From: Ardenticatenaceae bacterium
GTDB taxonomy: Bacteria; Chloroflexota; Anaerolineae; Promineifilales; Promineifilaceae
NCBI GenBank assembly: GCA_020634495.1
Contig: JACKBR010000064.1
Coordinates: 1 to 27,300 of the forward strand
DNA length: 27,300 bases
Direction of reading: 5' to 3'
Part shown: positions 24,141-27,300 of the stretch, in pieces
How positions within the stretch are numbered: position 1 is the stretch's first letter
Layout: every line of letters starts with the position of its first letter
The notes under the pieces: generated by a model
The model's input: only the letters and a program-made list of their open reading frames with translations
What the model was told of the DNA's origin: nothing
Database searches by the model: none
Position numbers and translations under genes: made by a program

Positions 24141-24162
24141 AACAAAACTAAGGAGAACCACT

Positions 24163-26058
24163 ATGCCCCATAAACTTACAAATTTGAAAACGGCCGTTCC
24201 CAGCGACATCGAAATCGCCCAGGAGGCCACCCCCCTGCCCATTAGCCAAATTGCCAATGAAGTTGGCCTGCTGCCCGACGAACTTATCCCTTACGGCATC
24301 GATAAGGCCAAAGTTAAACTCGCCGTGCGCGACCGCCTGAAAGATCGCCCCAACGGCAAATACATCGACGTGACCGCCATCACCCCCACCCCGCTGGGCG
24401 AAGGCAAAACCACAACCACTGTCGGCCTCAGCCAGGCGCTGGGGGCCCATTTGGGCCAAAAAGTATTCACCTGCATTCGCCAGCCCAGCCAGGGGCCAAC
24501 CTTCGGCATCAAAGGCGGTGCAGCCGGTGGCGGCTACAGCCAGATCATCCCCATGGAAGATTTTAATTTGCACCTGACGGGCGACATTCACGCCATCACC
24601 GCCGCCAACAATTTGCTGGCCGCGGCCATCGACGTGCGAATGCACCATGAATCATACCAGGACGACATGCGGCTCTTTAACGCCCTCTGCCCCAAAAACA
24701 AAGACGGCAGCCGCAAGATTGCCCCGGTGCAGATCAAGCGTCTGGAAAAATTGGGCATCAACAAAACCGATCCCAACGACCTGACCGAAGCCGAAATCAG
24801 CAAATTTGTGCGGCTGGACATTGATCCAGACACCATCACCTGGCGGCGCGTCGTAGACACCAACGACCGCTTCCTGCGCGGTATCACCATTGGCCGCGGC
24901 CCGGCCGAAAAGTTTGAGCGTGAAACTGGCTTCGACATCACCGTGGCCAGCGAAATCATGGCCATTTTGGCGCTGACCACCGACCTGGCCGACATGCGCG
25001 AGCGGCTGGGCAGCATGGTCATCGGCCAAAGCAAAGCGGGTGACGCCATCACCGCCGACGATTTGGGTGTGGGCGGCGCGCTCACCGTCCTCATGAAGGA
25101 CGCCATCACGCCCACCCTGATGCAAACGCTGGAAGGTACGCCCGCGCTGGTACACGCTGGGCCATTTGCCAATATCGCCCACGGCAACAGCTCCATCGTG
25201 GCTGACCAAATTGCCCTCAAGCTGGTGGGGCCAGATGGCTACGTCCTGACGGAATCCGGCTTTGGTGCGGACATCGGCATGGAGAAGTTCTTCGACATCA
25301 AGTGCCGCTACAGCGGGCTAATTCCCAACGTGGTGGTGCTGGTAGCCACCATTCGCGCCCTGAAGATGCACGGTGGTGGCCCCAAAGTGGTCGCAGGCAA
25401 GCCGCTCGATCCGGCCTACACAGAAGAAAATCTGGAACTGCTGGAAAAAGGCTGCGTCAACATGGTGGCTCATATTGAAAATGCACTGCGCTTTGGCATT
25501 CCGGTGGTTGTGGCCATCAACAAGTTCAAGGATGACACGGACAATGAGGTGGCTTTGGTGCGCAAAATTGCCATGGAAGCGGGCGCTGAAGATGCCGTGA
25601 TGAGCAATCATTGGGCGGAAGGTGGTAAAGGTTCTGTGGCGTTGGGCAAAGCTGTCATGGCCGCCTGCGAAAAGCCAAGCAACTTCAAGTTCCTCTATCC
25701 GCTGGACATCTCCATCAAAGAAAAAATCGAGATTATCGCCAGAGAGATTTACGGCGCGGACGGCGTGGAATATTCGGAGAAGGCGGAAGAGCAGATTGCC
25801 GATTACAACCGGCTGGGCTTCAACAAACTGCCGATGTGCATGGCTAAAACGCATCTGAGCCTGAGCCACGATCCCAACCTGAAGGGACGGCCGTCTGGCT
25901 TCACATTGCCCATTCGTGAGATTCGGGCCAGCGTGGGGGCAGGTTTCCTTTACCCGCTGGTGGGCACGATGAGCACGATGCCCGGTTTGCCCACACGGCC
26001 GTCTTTCTACGACGTTGACCTGGATTTGGAAACCGGCAAGGTGGTTGGGTTGTTCTAG
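24163..26058 (+). CDS. fhs: Formate-tetrahydrofolate ligase (long form)
   Basis: A 631-residue enzyme of family PF01268. The P-loop T-P-L-G-E-G-K-T-T lies at 76-84, and the conserved [13 protein letters not shown] and A-K-T-H-L-S-L-S-H are present. It interconverts formate, THF and ATP with 10-formyl-THF. In a demethylation pathway it likely runs toward formate and ATP. The usual clostridial enzyme is about 557 residues. This one has the extra R-L-F-N-A-L-type insert near residue 165-185 and a C-terminus ([16 protein letters not shown]) that closely resemble the synthetase domain of eukaryotic C1-THF synthase. AAGGAG lies seven bases before the start. It ends the locus. Confidence 0.97.
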   Translation: MPHKLTNLKTAVPSDIEIAQEATPLPISQIANEVGLLPDELIPYGIDKAKVKLAVRDRLKDRPNGKYIDVTAITPTPLGEGKTTTTVGLSQALGAHLGQKVFTCIRQPSQGPTFGIKGGAAGGGYSQIIPMEDFNLHLTGDIHAITAANNLLAAAIDVRMHHESYQDDMRLFNALCPKNKDGSRKIAPVQIKRLEKLGINKTDPNDLTEAEISKFVRLDIDPDTITWRRVVDTNDRFLRGITIGRGPAEKFERETGFDITVASEIMAILALTTDLADMRERLGSMVIGQSKAGDAITADDLGVGGALTVLMKDAITPTLMQTLEGTPALVHAGPFANIAHGNSSIVADQIALKLVGPDGYVLTESGFGADIGMEKFFDIKCRYSGLIPNVVVLVATIRALKMHGGGPKVVAGKPLDPAYTEENLELLEKGCVNMVAHIENALRFGIPVVVAINKFKDDTDNEVALVRKIAMEAGAEDAVMSNHWAEGGKGSVALGKAVMAACEKPSNFKFLYPLDISIKEKIEIIAREIYGADGVEYSEKAEEQIADYNRLGFNKLPMCMAKTHLSLSHDPNLKGRPSGFTLPIREIRASVGAGFLYPLVGTMSTMPGLPTRPSFYDVDLDLETGKVVGLF

Positions 26059-26068
26059 CCATTGCCGT

Positions 26069-26101
26069 AGATGACAGTCACCTGCGAGGTGACTGTCATC
26101 T
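26069..26101 (+). terminator. 15-bp hairpin just after fhs
   Basis: GATGACAGTCACCT and its exact complement flank a GCG loop, with one further A-T pair, 10 bases after the fhs stop. No T-run follows, so it may act as an mRNA 3' stabiliser in front of the true terminator. Confidence 0.55.
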
Positions 26102-26159
26102 GGTAGCAAATTCGTCTAGTTAGCGTAGAGCAAGACAAAAGTTTCACGCTAAAATATAG

Positions 26160-26196
26160 AAGGAGAAGGCAACAACCAGCCTTCTCCTTTTTTCTT
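26160..26196 (+). terminator. Rho-independent terminator ending the amine/C1 locus
   Basis: An 11-bp perfect stem (AAGGAGAAGGC at 26160-26170 with GCCTTCTCCTT at 26179-26189) and an 8-base loop run into a T-rich tail (TTTTTTCTT). This is the best terminator in the window and separates fhs from the convergent peptidase gene. Confidence 0.85.
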
Positions 26197-26300
26197 ATGC
26201 AACCAAAACTCTCTCTTTTGTTCATTTGACAGTTTCATCAAACGACCGTTGGCGAGCTTACGTGCTTCAGCTCAGAAATGGCCTCCGCCACCTGCGAGCC

Positions 26301-27300
26301 TCAAGCGGCAACCTGGCAGAAGCGTAAAATGGTTAGGGCCAGGGCCTGGGTGCAGGTTTTTAGCTCCGTCAGCGGCACATATTCGTCTGGCTGGTGGGCC
26401 TGGCGCACATTTCCTGGGCCAAACATGATGGTGGGTATGCCACCTTCATTCACCATCAGGCGCATGTCGGCTCCGTAAGTCATTCCCTGCAGGCGTGCTT
26501 GCTTCCCGGTGACCTCCTGAAAGGCAACGGCCGTTTCCTCCACAATCTCATGGTCAGCCGCAATTTCTGCCGGTTCAAACTGCGCCCCCCACCACGTAAC
26601 GATGGGTGGATTTTCTTGCAGCCAGGGATCGTTTTGTACGGCCGTTTGCACACATTCTTCCAACATCCGTTTCGCCGCTGCCGGGTCTTCGCCAATCTTT
26701 ACGCCGTAGCGTCCTTCAAAGGTCAACGTCTCGGCCACGGTGGAGGCCCAAACGCCACCCTGAATTTTGCCCACGCAGATGGGATACGGTACGGAATAGC
26801 TGGTAAACAGCGGATGGTCAACAGCCTGGTTGCGCCTTTTCTCTAAATCCAGAATGGCCTGGTAAACCGGCAAGAACTTCTCCAACGGATCGACCCCTTC
26901 AAAGCGCATCGCGCCATGCGCCGCTTTACCAGGAATGGTAACGCGAAAGTTGTAGGCTCCCGCCTGCGCTGGAGCAATCATCAGCTCTGTTGGCTCCATA
27001 ATGATAGCCGCATCTGCCTGGGGGCCATGCAGCACCGCCGCCAACGTCCCGGCTCCACCATCCTCTTCGCCAATAACCGCCTGCACCAGCACACGACCCT
27101 TCAGACGCACGCCAGCGTCAATGATCGCTTTGACGGCAAACAGGCCGCAGCAAAGGCCGCCCTTCATGTCTAGCGCCCCACGGCCGTATACGTTCCCGTC
27201 TGCTTCATTTACGGTTGCCCGCCAGGGGGGATAGTGCCAGCGGGCCAGTTCGCCCACCGGAACCACATCCGTGTGGCCATTCAAAATGAGTTTGGGGCCA
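26301..27300 (-). CDS. M20-family (ArgE/DapE/ACY1-like) metallopeptidase, 5' truncated by the window
   Basis: The frame is open from 26301 (TGA stop) to the window edge, so the N-terminus lies outside. A TTG at 27284 is not the start, because coding sequence typical of the family (P-K-L-I-L-N-G-H-T-D-V-V-P) runs through it. Seen motifs are the metal-ligand His in N-G-H-T-D, the bridging Asp in G-R-G-A-L-D-M-K-G-G, the general-base pair in I-G-E-E-D-G-G-A-G-T, the dimerisation-domain H-G-A-M-R-F-E-G, and the final His in Q-A-H-Q-P-D-E-Y-V-P. The family removes acyl groups or splits small peptides using two zinc ions. The substrate cannot be set from sequence. It converges on fhs and is probably unrelated to it. 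Confidence 0.9.
   Translation of the reverse strand, partial: GPKLILNGHTDVVPVGELARWHYPPWRATVNEADGNVYGRGALDMKGGLCCGLFAVKAIIDAGVRLKGRVLVQAVIGEEDGGAGTLAAVLHGPQADAAIIMEPTELMIAPAQAGAYNFRVTIPGKAAHGAMRFEGVDPLEKFLPVYQAILDLEKRRNQAVDHPLFTSYSVPYPICVGKIQGGVWASTVAETLTFEGRYGVKIGEDPAAAKRMLEECVQTAVQNDPWLQENPPIVTWWGAQFEPAEIAADHEIVEETAVAFQEVTGKQARLQGMTYGADMRLMVNEGGIPTIMFGPGNVRQAHQPDEYVPLTELKTCTQALALTILRFCQVAA

Larger units (their letters stand above)
7..27187. repeat. Highly iterated palindrome ACGGCCGT across the window
   Basis: I count about 51 exact copies by eye, first at 7-14 and last at 27180-27187. A random-sequence estimate at this GC content is below one copy. Almost all lie inside genes, most often read as Thr-Ala-Val, otherwise as Asn-Gly-Arg or Arg-Pro. 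Spacing is irregular, so this is a dispersed genome-wide word, not a tandem array. Confidence 0.9.

Noticed and set aside
1..27300. tRNA, rRNA, insertion sequences, integrases or prophage genes
   Set aside because: None were recognised on either strand; no transposase or integrase motif appears in any open frame. A tRNA scan would confirm.

Overview
The window is about 27.3 kb of moderately GC-rich bacterial chromosome. Gene content and style suggest an uncultured member of the Chloroflexota (Anaerolineae or Ardenticatenia type). The style includes a DUF4012 protein, a DUF2723 glycosyltransferase, Thr/Pro-rich anchored proteins and hairpin-rich spacers. This assignment is inference, because there is no rRNA or marker tree here. 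The whole window is peppered with the 8-bp palindrome ACGGCCGT (about 51 copies counted by eye).

Region 1 (1-2.2 kb) has the tail of an unidentified membrane protein, a PCu(A)C-type copper chaperone lipoprotein, and radA on the minus strand. A perfect 17-bp inverted repeat lies between the convergent copper chaperone and radA genes. Region 2 (2.2-10.8 kb) is a tightly packed plus-strand cluster of eight envelope genes: a small membrane protein, a Pro-rich anchored protein, an LPG-synthase-TM flippase-like protein, a GT2 glycosyltransferase, a DUF2723/GT117 glycosyltransferase, a DUF4012 protein, a bacterial SH3 surface protein and an MFS transporter.

Region 3 (10.9-26.2 kb) is the interesting part: a catabolic locus for a methylated amine. 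A GntR/FCD regulator precedes a non-pyrrolysine MttB-family methyltransferase, a dimethylglycine/sarcosine dehydrogenase-like flavoprotein with a folate-binding GcvT half, and EtfB and EtfA. After a repeat-filled gap follow a small PF13769 ('virulence factor') protein, a ferredoxin-ASKHA corrinoid activator, a corrinoid carrier protein, a MetV-like MTHFR C-terminal protein, MetF, a methyl-THF:corrinoid methyltransferase and formate-THF ligase (fhs). The inferred flow is as follows. A quaternary amine such as glycine betaine gives a methyl group to the corrinoid protein and then to THF. The tertiary amine left over is oxidised by the DMGDH-like enzyme, with electrons going to ETF and a C1 unit to THF. 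MetF/MetV oxidise methyl-THF, and Fhs recovers ATP as formate is released. FolD is not in the window.

Two unusual layers overlie this locus. The corrinoid carrier has a very acidic N-terminal extension, while four corrinoid/folate enzymes (MttB, activator, methyl-THF methyltransferase, MetF) carry Arg/Lys-rich tails, which suggests an electrostatically assembled complex. Six intergenic junctions consist of hairpins built from heptamer repeats of three unrelated sequence families. The window ends with the 3' part of an M20 peptidase on the minus strand, separated from fhs by a good rho-independent terminator.
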